This document shows, piece by piece, positions 42,435-50,957 of a stretch of DNA of 64,000 nucleotides. The notes beneath the pieces are model-generated. The model did not search any database, had not been told where the DNA came from, and saw only the letters and a program-made list of their open reading frames with translations. Source of the stretch: Paenibacillaceae bacterium (lineage in GTDB: Bacteria; Bacillota; Bacilli; Paenibacillales; CANHGK01). A program made the translations under genes and the position numbers. The DNA lies in the NCBI GenBank assembly GCA_947460235.1, contig CANHGK010000010.1:1-64000 (forward strand), in the 5' to 3' direction. Numbering within the stretch: position 1 is the stretch's first letter; the number at the start of each line of letters is the position of its first letter.

Positions 42435-44276
42435 ATGGAGAAACCGAACTCAGGAGAGTTTCGTTTTCAAGTTAATTTATCTGGAATGATCACGTTATTG
42501 TCAGATCATTTATATAGTAGTCCGAGAGTGTTCGTGCGGGAGTTATTGCAAAATGGTGTGGACGCGATTCATGCTCGTGAAATGATTCAATCTGATCATG
42601 CAGGACATGTGAATTTTGAATTGATTCAACCGGAAGATGGCAGTGTACCGACGTTAATGGTTGAGGATGACGGGATTGGATTAACACGCGCGGATATTCA
42701 TCAGTTTTTGGCAATGATTGGACAAACGTCTAAACAAGGCGACGGTGTCGTGCAATCGGATGATTTTATTGGACGATTCGGAATCGGATTGTTGTCTTGT
42801 TTTGTTGTGAGCGAAGAGATCGTATTAATTACACGAGCAGTTAATGGAACGGAAACATTGGAATGGCGCGGGAAACCGGATGGGACGTATACGATTCGTG
42901 CGCTTGAGATGAATTTGACGCCAGGAACGCGCGTGTATTTGCGTGCGAAAGAAGAGTGTGTAGAACATTTTGTGCCAGCTGCGATTGAACATTCACTTCG
43001 GAATTATGGTGAGTGGTTGCCTTATTCCATTTGGTTTCGCACGGGTGAGAGTAACATCGCGATTCACCGTGAAAAACCGCTTTGGTTGTTTCAGCCGACG
43101 ATGTCTGATATGTCGCTCAATCATACGGAAGTAATTCGCTGGGCAGAAGATTATTTCCACGATTCGTTTATCGATTACATTCCGCTATTTTCTGAAACGG
43201 GACATGTGAGCGGAGCGGCATTTATTTTGGCATCACCAGTTCCAGCGAGTATCCGTCAGACGCACCGTGTATATTTGAAGAAAATGCTCGTGTCCGATCG
43301 GACAGAACATATATTGCCGGAATGGGCATTTTTCGTGAAATGTATTTTGAATACAAATGAACTTCAGCCAACGGCATCGCGCGAGCAATTTCATGATCAC
43401 CCGATTTTGGATACGGCACGTGTTGAACTTGGCGAAAAGTTAAAACAATATATCCTTCGCGTAGCGAACACGGAGAAACAAAAATGGGAGCAAATCGTAG
43501 GGATTCATCATTTGGCGATGAAGGCGCTTGCGGTTCAAGATGATGAGTTTTTTCGGGTCATGATTGATCAATTGCCTTTTTATACGACGATGGGACAGAA
43601 ATATATGGGGGATATTCGGACGGAACAAGATCCCATTTTGTATGCGGCGACGGATGCAGAATATCGTCAAATGGCAACTGTTGCAGGTGCGCAGGGGCTA
43701 CTGTTGATTAACGCTGGTTATGTGTATGACCGCGAATTGCTGGAGCGGATGGACTGGGTTTATCCGAGTTTGACGGTTGAGCAGATGGATCCGACGGAAC
43801 TGAGTAAACGATTAAAAGAAATCGACAGTGAAGCGCAAGATCGCGCGGCAAGCTTTATACATCATGCGAATGAGGTGCTAGAGCCTTATCAGGTGCGAGC
43901 GATTATGAAAAAGTTCTCACCAGCAGATGTCCCGGTATTATATACGACCCATCGTGATGTCGGATTTTTGCGCCAAGCACAGATGAGTGCGGAGTCTTCG
44001 AATATTTTGTTTGCGGCATTAATTGAAGAATTGACCGCGCCGTTCAAAGAAGAGCGGGAAAGTCAAGTTTGTTTCAACTATGACAATCGGCTGATCCAGC
44101 GTCTCCTAGATTGCACGAATGAACGGATTCGCGAACAGTCGATTCAGATGTTATATGTACAAGCTTTATTGTTAGGACATCATTCGCTTCGCGCGGCAGA
44201 GCGACGCTTGATGATGGATGGATTTATGACGTGGATGGATTGGGGTATGCGTATCGCTGACGAAGGTGGTATGTAA
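42435..44276 (+). CDS. HSP90-family molecular chaperone, divergent branch
   Basis: A 613-residue GHKL/HSP90 protein. The ATP site is complete: Glu and Asn in VRELLQNGVDAI, DDGIGLT, and GRFGIGLLSCF. The middle domain has LNTNELQPTASREQF, the counterpart of the HtpG LNVSRE segment. The C-terminal domain is present. It is close to HtpG in size but diverges in sequence, matching a second HSP90-type branch in Gram-positive bacteria. It is followed 36 nt later by a TPR-like gene, so it may work with a dedicated partner. The symbol htpG is not given because the branch is uncertain. Confidence 0.85.
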   Translation: MEKPNSGEFRFQVNLSGMITLLSDHLYSSPRVFVRELLQNGVDAIHAREMIQSDHAGHVNFELIQPEDGSVPTLMVEDDGIGLTRADIHQFLAMIGQTSKQGDGVVQSDDFIGRFGIGLLSCFVVSEEIVLITRAVNGTETLEWRGKPDGTYTIRALEMNLTPGTRVYLRAKEECVEHFVPAAIEHSLRNYGEWLPYSIWFRTGESNIAIHREKPLWLFQPTMSDMSLNHTEVIRWAEDYFHDSFIDYIPLFSETGHVSGAAFILASPVPASIRQTHRVYLKKMLVSDRTEHILPEWAFFVKCILNTNELQPTASREQFHDHPILDTARVELGEKLKQYILRVANTEKQKWEQIVGIHHLAMKALAVQDDEFFRVMIDQLPFYTTMGQKYMGDIRTEQDPILYAATDAEYRQMATVAGAQGLLLINAGYVYDRELLERMDWVYPSLTVEQMDPTELSKRLKEIDSEAQDRAASFIHHANEVLEPYQVRAIMKKFSPADVPVLYTTHRDVGFLRQAQMSAESSNILFAALIEELTAPFKEERESQVCFNYDNRLIQRLLDCTNERIREQSIQMLYVQALLLGHHSLRAAERRLMMDGFMTWMDWGMRIADEGGM

Positions 44277-44312
44277 AGCATATGAAATTAAGTTTAAAAG
44301 GTGGTGGGCGTG

Positions 44313-45407
44313 ATGCGGAAGTCTTTATCCGAATTGATGAACGAGCTTGACGGATTGCCGGACAGCTACGAAAAATTAAATGTATTAGAAATGGCGATTG
44401 AGCTCGCAGATGAGGAAAAGCAAATCGATAACGCCTACTATTTGCGACAAGAATACGTCTACTTAGCGCATGTGTTTGGTTATGCACAGAAGGCTTTGGT
44501 CGCATTTTTGTGGTGTTTAGAGCAATATGACAAACAACCAGAGCGTTTTGATGAACATGAACTACTTTGGCAATATAAATGGATGATGGGCGCGCTGGGG
44601 GGGTTCCCGCAATTGTCCCGAGAAAAATTGATGACGCTAGCAAGCGATATGCAGCGCCGATTTGAACGTTCGGGATGGTCACTTGGCCCAGTACAAGATG
44701 CGATGAGTGCATTGATGTATTTTCTTGGAGATTGGGATGCATCGCTAGATTACAAGGAAAAGTCGATGGTTGCTGAAGTGGACGGGCTATCGGATTGTCC
44801 TGCATGTCGCCAACAATTGCGCGTACAGTTTAACTATGACAAAGAAGATTACGAGCGTGTGGTGAAGGAATCGAAGATGATTCTGCAAGGTTCGCTCCGC
44901 TGTCGAACGGTTCCGCGCAGAACGTATCAAGTGCTAATGGATGTTGAATTTAAACGCGGTAACTTAGAAGAAGCGATGTCTTACTTGAAACGACTACAAG
45001 CGTGTATTCCATACGATGCCCAGCATTATATCGCATGGCTTGATTCCGTTACATTATTGTCGTTTTTGGATAATATGCAGGCGGTATCTTTGTATACCAA
45101 GCATTTTGCCATGGTACTAGATCAGGAGCAGCCGTTCGATCAGATGCAGGCATTCACTGTAGGTGCGATGGTGCTGCGTCAGTGGGAGAAAAATAATCCG
45201 GATGAAAAGCATTTAATCCTCGGATTTCCAGCGAAATTCCCACGGTTCACAAAAGGTGGTTTGTACGATGTGGTTTCGCTAAGACTTTGGTTTGAAACGC
45301 AAGCAAAGTCGATCGCTTCGCAGTTTGATAAACGTAATGCCAATTCATTTTTCAGTGGCCGGGTTCAACGCAAATTGACACTTGCCGACACATGGGTAAG
45401 TGGCTAA
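44313..45407 (+). CDS. TPR-like helical protein partner of the HSP90-family gene
   Basis: A 364-residue soluble protein. ATG 44313 is 8 nt after AAAAGGTGG; GTG 44301 and 44304 lie in frame upstream. It is almost wholly helical with TPR-like pairs, e.g. YEKLNVLEMAIELADEEKQ, YVYLAHVFGYAQKALVAFLWCLEQY and RTYQVLMDVEFKRGNLEEAMSYL. A DCPACR segment near residue 157 is CxxC-like. TPR proteins often bind HSP90 tails. The function is unknown, but the gene pair suggests a client adaptor or stress role. Confidence 0.65.
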   Translation: MRKSLSELMNELDGLPDSYEKLNVLEMAIELADEEKQIDNAYYLRQEYVYLAHVFGYAQKALVAFLWCLEQYDKQPERFDEHELLWQYKWMMGALGGFPQLSREKLMTLASDMQRRFERSGWSLGPVQDAMSALMYFLGDWDASLDYKEKSMVAEVDGLSDCPACRQQLRVQFNYDKEDYERVVKESKMILQGSLRCRTVPRRTYQVLMDVEFKRGNLEEAMSYLKRLQACIPYDAQHYIAWLDSVTLLSFLDNMQAVSLYTKHFAMVLDQEQPFDQMQAFTVGAMVLRQWEKNNPDEKHLILGFPAKFPRFTKGGLYDVVSLRLWFETQAKSIASQFDKRNANSFFSGRVQRKLTLADTWVSG

Positions 45408-45815
45408 CGATTGTGAAAGATAAAGATGGTATCCCAATAGAAGTGCAAATTACATTTATTTAATAGTAAGGATTTTGAATCATCCACCTGATTATTTGTC
45501 GTTAGATCATGCAATGATTATCGAAGGATTGCCCGCGAATACTTCATTCTCATTACCAAGTCCTGTAACGCCGGAACCGACGATTCAGAGTGCAACTGAA
45601 TGATTAAAAGACGAGAATTTTGTTACACGTATTACGTTGGTGCAAATCATGAAGAACGATCATTACAACAAAAATAGTTGGCAAAAAAATCTCCGATTTC
45701 CAGGAGATTTTTTTTATTTTTCACAATCACACAATTTCCCACAATCTTACCATCATCGTCCTAAAATTTATTGTCAGCATAGAAGATAGTAAATGTTATT
45801 TGTGGAGGTATCATC
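45408..45815 (+). other. Interval with a decayed gene remnant
   Basis: In this gap of about 400 bases a short frame from TTG 45475 to TGA 45603 reads LNHPPDYLSLDHAMIIEGLP and ends with a PVTPEPT linker; the same frame continues past the stop as LKDENFVTRITLVQIMKN. Upstream, DKDGIPIEVQITFI appears in another frame. This looks like worn coding DNA of a secreted protein, not a working gene. A terminator lies at 45687-45718. Confidence 0.4.
45687..45718 (+). terminator. Rho-independent terminator
   Basis: AAAATCTCC pairs with GGAGATTTT across GATTTCCA, followed by T. Confidence 0.85.
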
Positions 45816-46580
45816 TTGCAGAAAATAGAACAAATCTGGTCAAAAAACAGACTGTTAATACTTGTTGCAACTTCTGTATTTTTACTAGGATCAAGTGAAT
45901 GTATTGCAACTGGGACGGGAATCAGCACTGCTAAATTATTATCCGGAAAAGTGGGGAACACATCGTTGGCTGTTGTGAAAAAAGCTACGGCAACGCCTAA
46001 GCCTACACCTACGCCAATACCGAAACGGAAAGCTACACCAACACCGAAGAAAAAAGCTACACCAACACCGAAGAAAAAAGCTACACCAACACCGAAGAAA
46101 AAAGCGACACCGACACCAGCGCCAAAACGCACCCCGGCAGCAAAGACCCAGGGGAATTTATCGTATCAACCACAATTTCAACAAAATCAAAATGCCGCTT
46201 CGGGTAATCGGCAAAATCGAAATTTTCAAATGCCTGCAGGCGAAGCAATTACTGTAACGGGGACGATAAGTCAACCGGATAATGGTGGAAATTCGAGGTT
46301 TGCGATGTATTTATTGAAAGATGGAACGCACACGTATATTTTGAGAAGTAGAGACATTGATTTAACTTCGTATCTTGGTCAAAAAGTGAAAGTAGTTGGA
46401 ACGAAACGGACCACTCGACCTAGAAATAGTCCGAATCCTAACTTCAATGCTGATGCAAATGGAAATCGTGCCGGAAACGGCAATTGGAACGGAAGCGGCG
46501 ACACGTCAAATCGCCCCCGTGTTTCCATGCCTGCCAATGATGGAATGATTAGCGTTGATACCGTCACCTCTGCGCATTAA
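45816..46580 (+). CDS. Secreted protein with Lys/Pro/Thr repeats and a small OB-like domain
   Basis: A 254-residue protein from TTG 45816 (GGAGG at about 45804). Residues 1-32 are a signal or anchor segment. Residues 55-110 are a repeat linker of KKKATPTP units; three perfect 24-bp copies lie at 46029-46100. Residues about 145-195 (ITVTGTISQPDNGGN, then YLLKDGTHTYILRSRDIDL, YLGQKVKVVGTK) look like a small beta-barrel of OB type. The end is Asn/Gly-rich. Its stop overlaps the stop of the convergent DUF429 gene by 4 bases. It probably sits at the cell surface. Confidence 0.72.
   Translation: MQKIEQIWSKNRLLILVATSVFLLGSSECIATGTGISTAKLLSGKVGNTSLAVVKKATATPKPTPTPIPKRKATPTPKKKATPTPKKKATPTPKKKATPTPAPKRTPAAKTQGNLSYQPQFQQNQNAASGNRQNRNFQMPAGEAITVTGTISQPDNGGNSRFAMYLLKDGTHTYILRSRDIDLTSYLGQKVKVVGTKRTTRPRNSPNPNFNADANGNRAGNGNWNGSGDTSNRPRVSMPANDGMISVDTVTSAH
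46029..46100. repeat. Three perfect tandem copies of a 24-bp unit
   Basis: Copies at 46029-46052, 46053-46076 and 46077-46100 are identical; a fourth, diverged copy follows. The unit encodes a KATPTPKK-type octapeptide. Confidence 0.85.
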
Positions 46581-47275
46581 ATGACGACATCATATAGGTG
46601 ACCTTGCGTTCGATCTGCCGGGTAACACCACATAGATCTACCATTTATCCAGTGCCACGCGGCTAATGCGGCTCCGCAGGCGTCCAATCGATGAGATATA
46701 TTTTGAAACCAATCATAAGGAACATCATGTAGTCCGATGTTTGTTAATGAACTGCGAAGTTTTTCATAAGCGAGTTCATCTTTTTTGTAGTCTAGAACGT
46801 TTGGACGAACATCGAAATATTGTCGTAAAATCAGTGCTGCTCCAGGATGCACTTCGCAAAGTCGAATTGGAAGTTGTCGTTGATCGATGTACATTTGGAT
46901 CATTCTTGAGAGATGGATACCGCGCAACGTTAAATACACCATACGTTGAAATGTCGGTGCCATAATAGAACCGGATTTCATGCCTTGTTCTGTTATGAAC
47001 TGACGTAAATATTTATCTGCGGGACGATCTCCGCCTTTCTGATTATAGGAGAGCGGTGCATCAATTCCGATGACGATCGGCTCCGACCCATCATGTTTCT
47101 GGCAACAATCTTCAATAATAGATAGCAATTTTACATCAGTTAGCTCTTCCTGATAAATGGTTTCTCCCGGAAACCCATCGATCCATTCTAATCCGAATGT
47201 GGTCTCGCGAAAAATTGCAACAGCAGTATCGCGTACGTTAACCGGTCCTGATAAATCAATTCCAATGACAAGCAC
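46577..47275 (-). CDS. DUF429 family protein
   Basis: A 232-residue protein from GTG 47275, with AAGGTG 6 nt upstream. VLVIGIDLSGPVNVRDTAVAIF starts an RNase H/actin-like fold, PIVIGIDAPLSYNQKGGDR is the second acidic strand, and IRLCEVHPGAALIL with DACGAALAAWHWING completes the DUF429 pattern. The acidic residues suggest a metal-dependent nuclease, but the family function is not known to me. It is divergent from the export operon. Confidence 0.8.
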   Translation of the reverse strand: MLVIGIDLSGPVNVRDTAVAIFRETTFGLEWIDGFPGETIYQEELTDVKLLSIIEDCCQKHDGSEPIVIGIDAPLSYNQKGGDRPADKYLRQFITEQGMKSGSIMAPTFQRMVYLTLRGIHLSRMIQMYIDQRQLPIRLCEVHPGAALILRQYFDVRPNVLDYKKDELAYEKLRSSLTNIGLHDVPYDWFQNISHRLDACGAALAAWHWINGRSMWCYPADRTQGHLYDVVI

Positions 47276-47319
47276 GATGAACACCTTCTTTATCAAAATA
47301 ACATTAGGGAGGCCAGAAC

Positions 47320-49080
47320 ATGAGAAAGCGTAAGTTTGGCAAACGAATTTGGTTAGGGATCTTGTTACTTTTGATTGTAGGTGCAGGAGTCTATCAATGG
47401 CAAGTTGGTTTTGGAACAAAGACAGTTCAAACCATTCGTATGACACAAGTAAGAACTGGTAATATTTCCGTAGAAATTTCGGGGTCTGCGCCAGTAAAAC
47501 CGATTAATCGTCAAGATATTACGTCCGTTGCTGCAGGAACGATTAATTCAATTGCAATAAAAGAAGGCGATCTCGTTACGAAAGGCCAAACGCTGATAAC
47601 ATTCGACCGTGCTGCAGCAGAAACATCATTGCTACAAGCACAAACGAACGCAGATCAAGCGGTAAAACAAGTGGAAGATTTGAAAAAGTCCATTCAAAAC
47701 CTGAATGTTACAGCGCCTTTTGGCGGGGTAATCAAACAATTGACGCTTGCTTCTGGAGATAATCTTCAAAAAAACGGTGTGTTACTGACGATTGTTGATG
47801 ATTCCAAAATGAAATTAACCGTACCATTCAGTTCGGCTGCGGTAAAAACATTTAAATTAGGGAAATCAGTTGATGTCATTTTATCATCCATGATGGAGAC
47901 AATTCCTGGGAAAATAGTCGCAATTGCATCCAATGGATATCCTACGGAGCTTGGTGGTGAAGTTGTAGACGTTGATCTTCTTATTAACAATCCTGGCGCA
48001 TTGACGGAAGGAATGAAAGCAAGTGCTTCCGTCGAAACGACATCAGGAACGGTAACGAGCGCTTCAGAAGCTACTTTGCAATTTCTAAACAAACAAATGT
48101 TACGCACGGACCAAGGTGGTACCGTTTTGTCCATTGCAGTGCGAAACAATCAACGCGTCCAAAAAGGGCAGTCGCTTTTGGTGATCGATAATCCTGATTT
48201 GAATACGCAATTGAATCAATTTGCATTCAAACAATCGGATAGCGCTCGTCAACGAGATAATGCACAAAAACAATTGGATAATTTGACGGTGACAGCACCT
48301 TTTGATGGGGTTATTACGAATCTTACAGTGTATCAAGGGGATGAAATTCGTTCGGGGCAAGCGTTATTGACAATTTTTGATCCAAATCAATTACAAATGC
48401 AAATCTCAATGGATGAGTTGGATATCGTAAAAATTCAAACAGGCCAACCAGTTGATATTTCTTTAGATGCGTTAACCGAAACCGTACGGAATCCTCTTCA
48501 AGGTGAAGTCATCAAAATTGCAATGGAAGGTACGTCTACGAATGGTGTAACTACGTATCCTGTAGATATTGCAATCGAACCTTACGAAGGACTCAAACCA
48601 GGGATGAACGCCAATGCGAATATTATTTTGGAAGAAAAACAAGGGATTCTAATGTTGCCACTTGAAGCAGTTACGAAGTCGAGACGGAACGCGTACGTCG
48701 TCGTACAGGGTGACGGTTCAGCAACGCCGGTTCCTGCTGCAACGAGTGGAAATGGTCAGTTTACACGAGATCCGTTAACGCTTCTGCAAGCTCAAAATCC
48801 TGATTACTATAAAAATGCAGTCGTTAAATCGATCCAAACGGGAATAAGCAACTCTGGATATATCGAAATCACAGAAGGGTTGAAGCAAGGTGACGTTGTC
48901 TTGCTACCACCACTAGCAACCGCGAACCAAGTGACACAACAACGTGGCGCTACCGGAATTGGTGGCTTAGGTGGCGGCGGCTTTGGCGGCAGCGGCGGTG
49001 GTGGCTTTGGCGGCAGTGGTGGCGGTTTTGGCGGTGGTGGTAATCGATCTGGAGGCGGCAATCGAGGTGGAGGCCAATGA
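47320..49080 (+). CDS. MacA-like efflux adaptor with two lipoyl hairpins
   Basis: A 586-residue membrane-fusion protein. Residues 8-28 are a membrane anchor. A first biotinyl/lipoyl-like domain ([23 protein letters not shown], then [13 protein letters not shown]) is followed by a second, similar unit ([20 protein letters not shown], then [13 protein letters not shown]), so the lipoyl module is duplicated. A beta-barrel region and a tail of about 50 residues rich in Gly ([15 protein letters not shown]) end it. It links an ABC permease to the outside. The last bases overlap the ATPase start (ATGA). Confidence 0.87.
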   Translation: MRKRKFGKRIWLGILLLLIVGAGVYQWQVGFGTKTVQTIRMTQVRTGNISVEISGSAPVKPINRQDITSVAAGTINSIAIKEGDLVTKGQTLITFDRAAAETSLLQAQTNADQAVKQVEDLKKSIQNLNVTAPFGGVIKQLTLASGDNLQKNGVLLTIVDDSKMKLTVPFSSAAVKTFKLGKSVDVILSSMMETIPGKIVAIASNGYPTELGGEVVDVDLLINNPGALTEGMKASASVETTSGTVTSASEATLQFLNKQMLRTDQGGTVLSIAVRNNQRVQKGQSLLVIDNPDLNTQLNQFAFKQSDSARQRDNAQKQLDNLTVTAPFDGVITNLTVYQGDEIRSGQALLTIFDPNQLQMQISMDELDIVKIQTGQPVDISLDALTETVRNPLQGEVIKIAMEGTSTNGVTTYPVDIAIEPYEGLKPGMNANANIILEEKQGILMLPLEAVTKSRRNAYVVVQGDGSATPVPAATSGNGQFTRDPLTLLQAQNPDYYKNAVVKSIQTGISNSGYIEITEGLKQGDVVLLPPLATANQVTQQRGATGIGGLGGGGFGGSGGGGFGGSGGGFGGGGNRSGGGNRGGGQ

Positions 49081-49754
49081 TTCGAATCGAACAATTGACC
49101 AAATCGTATCAGATGGGCGGGGAGTCATTGCAAGTTTTGAAAGGGATTGATCTAGTCATCCATAAAAATGAATTTGCGGCAATTGTCGGTCCATCTGGTT
49201 CGGGAAAATCAACGTTGATGAATATGCTAGGTTGTCTGGATGTTCCATCGGGTGGGAAATATGAACTCGACGGTCAGGAAGTTAGCGGGATGGATGATGA
49301 TGAACTGGCAGAAATTCGCAATTTCAAAATTGGCTTCATTTTTCAGGGGTTTAATTTATTGCATAAATTAACGGCACTTGAGAATGTCGAACTTCCGCTA
49401 ATTTATCAAGGGTTATCGACGGAAGAACGCAGAGAACGTGCCATTCAATCCCTTGAAATGGTGGGGTTGGGTGACCGCACAGATCATAAGCCATTTGAAC
49501 TATCAGGAGGACAGCAACAACGGGTGGCCATTGCAAGAGCGTTGGTCACGAAGCCTCCAATCATTCTAGCGGATGAGCCTACAGGGAATCTAGACTCCAA
49601 ATCTGGAGCGGAAATTATTCGTATTTTGCATGATTTACATGCGAAAGGGAACACAATCATTTTGATTACCCATGACCCGAATGTTGCGCAACAAGCAAAA
49701 CGAATGATTCGTATTTCAGATGGCTTGATTGTTGAAGATGTGGAGGTGGGCTGA
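49077..49754 (+). CDS. MacB-type ABC transporter ATPase
   Basis: A 225-residue LolD/MacB-group ATPase. Walker A is GPSGSGKST (about residue 37), the Q-loop FIFQGFNLL, the signature [15 protein letters not shown] and Walker B ILADEPTG, then the His of ITHD. It powers the permease encoded next. Its start overlaps the adaptor stop and its stop overlaps the permease start, so the three are translated together. Confidence 0.95.
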   Translation: MIRIEQLTKSYQMGGESLQVLKGIDLVIHKNEFAAIVGPSGSGKSTLMNMLGCLDVPSGGKYELDGQEVSGMDDDELAEIRNFKIGFIFQGFNLLHKLTALENVELPLIYQGLSTEERRERAIQSLEMVGLGDRTDHKPFELSGGQQQRVAIARALVTKPPIILADEPTGNLDSKSGAEIIRILHDLHAKGNTIILITHDPNVAQQAKRMIRISDGLIVEDVEVG

Positions 49755-50932
49755 TGGGGATCATTCAGGCTTACAAATTAGCGATTGCAAGTATTTTATC
49801 CGCAAAAGTTCGATCGTTTCTCACGATGCTTGGCGTTATTGTAGGCGTAGGATCAGTGATCGTGGCTGTCGGATTCGCTCAGGGTAGCACGAAGTCGATT
49901 TCAGATCAGATTAAAGGGCTTGGTAGCAATTTGATTCAAATTACAATTAATACTCGCGGGGGTAACCGGGGCGTAACACTAGACCAGTTACTTGATTTTT
50001 CGGATCAGCATGCGGATTCAATTGCAGCACTTGCGCCCACGATGAGTGCAAGTGTGACCGCGAAATATGGTACGAAAACACATGATACGACGATTAACGG
50101 AACATCGCAGGAATATTCGCTGATTCGAAATTTAAAAGTGCAAGAGGGTAGATTTATTCAATCGATTGATGTTGATTTGAGACAAAAAGTGGCGGTTGTC
50201 GGAACAGCAATTGTGAATGACATTTTTATTGATCAAGATCCAATTGGTGAAAAGATCATTTTGAATGGTCAAGTATTTACTGTCATTGGGGTGTTGGAAC
50301 AAAAAGCAAACGGTCAAGACTCATCCGATGATGATCAAATCGTCATACCGATTTCTGTTGCACAACGTTTATCTAACCAATCCGTCATCCGAAATTTTTC
50401 GATTCAAGCGGTGGATGCAGCGCAAGTGGATGCCGTAATGACGCAATTGAACACCTTTTTATATGGCATCTATCAAAGTTCTTCCGCATTCCGTGTATTT
50501 AATCAGGCTCAAATTTTATCGACATTGGATACCGTGACAGGGACGTTAACCGTAATTCTGAGTGGGATCGCGATGATATCACTTGTCGTTGGCGGTATTG
50601 GTATTATGAACATTATGTTAGTATCCGTAACGGAACGGACAAAAGAGATCGGGATCCGTAAAGCAATTGGTGCGAAAAAACGCGATATTTTGATGCAATT
50701 TTTAATTGAAGCTATGGTCGTTACTGGTATTGGTGGTTTATTAGGGATTGGAATAGGTCTTGGGGTGATCAAGTTTGTAATTGGCGGACTTGGTATCGTA
50801 CCTGAAGTGTATTCGATTACTTGGATTTTACTTTCTTTTGGGATATCCATTGCTGTTGGAATTATTTTTGGGTTATTCCCTGCCTATCGTGCGGCGAATT
50901 TAAGCCCAGTAGAAGCATTGCGTTTCGAATAA
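49754..50932 (+). CDS. MacB/FtsX-type ABC permease
   Basis: A 392-residue permease. [36 protein letters not shown] is the first helix with the family's typical start. A large extracellular MacB-PCD domain covers residues 45-250, then three helices (ILSGIAMISLVVGGIGIMNI, then VTERTKEIGIRKAIGAKKRDI, and the last two helices), ending with FGLFPAYRAANLSPVEALRFE. Such pumps drive export by a mechanical stroke without moving substrate through the membrane. The substrate is unknown; the operon suggests a link to the envelope. Confidence 0.95.
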   Translation: MGIIQAYKLAIASILSAKVRSFLTMLGVIVGVGSVIVAVGFAQGSTKSISDQIKGLGSNLIQITINTRGGNRGVTLDQLLDFSDQHADSIAALAPTMSASVTAKYGTKTHDTTINGTSQEYSLIRNLKVQEGRFIQSIDVDLRQKVAVVGTAIVNDIFIDQDPIGEKIILNGQVFTVIGVLEQKANGQDSSDDDQIVIPISVAQRLSNQSVIRNFSIQAVDAAQVDAVMTQLNTFLYGIYQSSSAFRVFNQAQILSTLDTVTGTLTVILSGIAMISLVVGGIGIMNIMLVSVTERTKEIGIRKAIGAKKRDILMQFLIEAMVVTGIGGLLGIGIGLGVIKFVIGGLGIVPEVYSITWILLSFGISIAVGIIFGLFPAYRAANLSPVEALRFE

Positions 50933-50957
50933 GAGCGAAATACAAAGGAGGATCGTT

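Noticed and set aside
47766-49094. Long minus-strand open frames opposite the adaptor gene
   Set aside because: They are shadows of the adaptor's biased codons, with Pro-rich runs opposite its Gly-rich tail and no ribosome sites.
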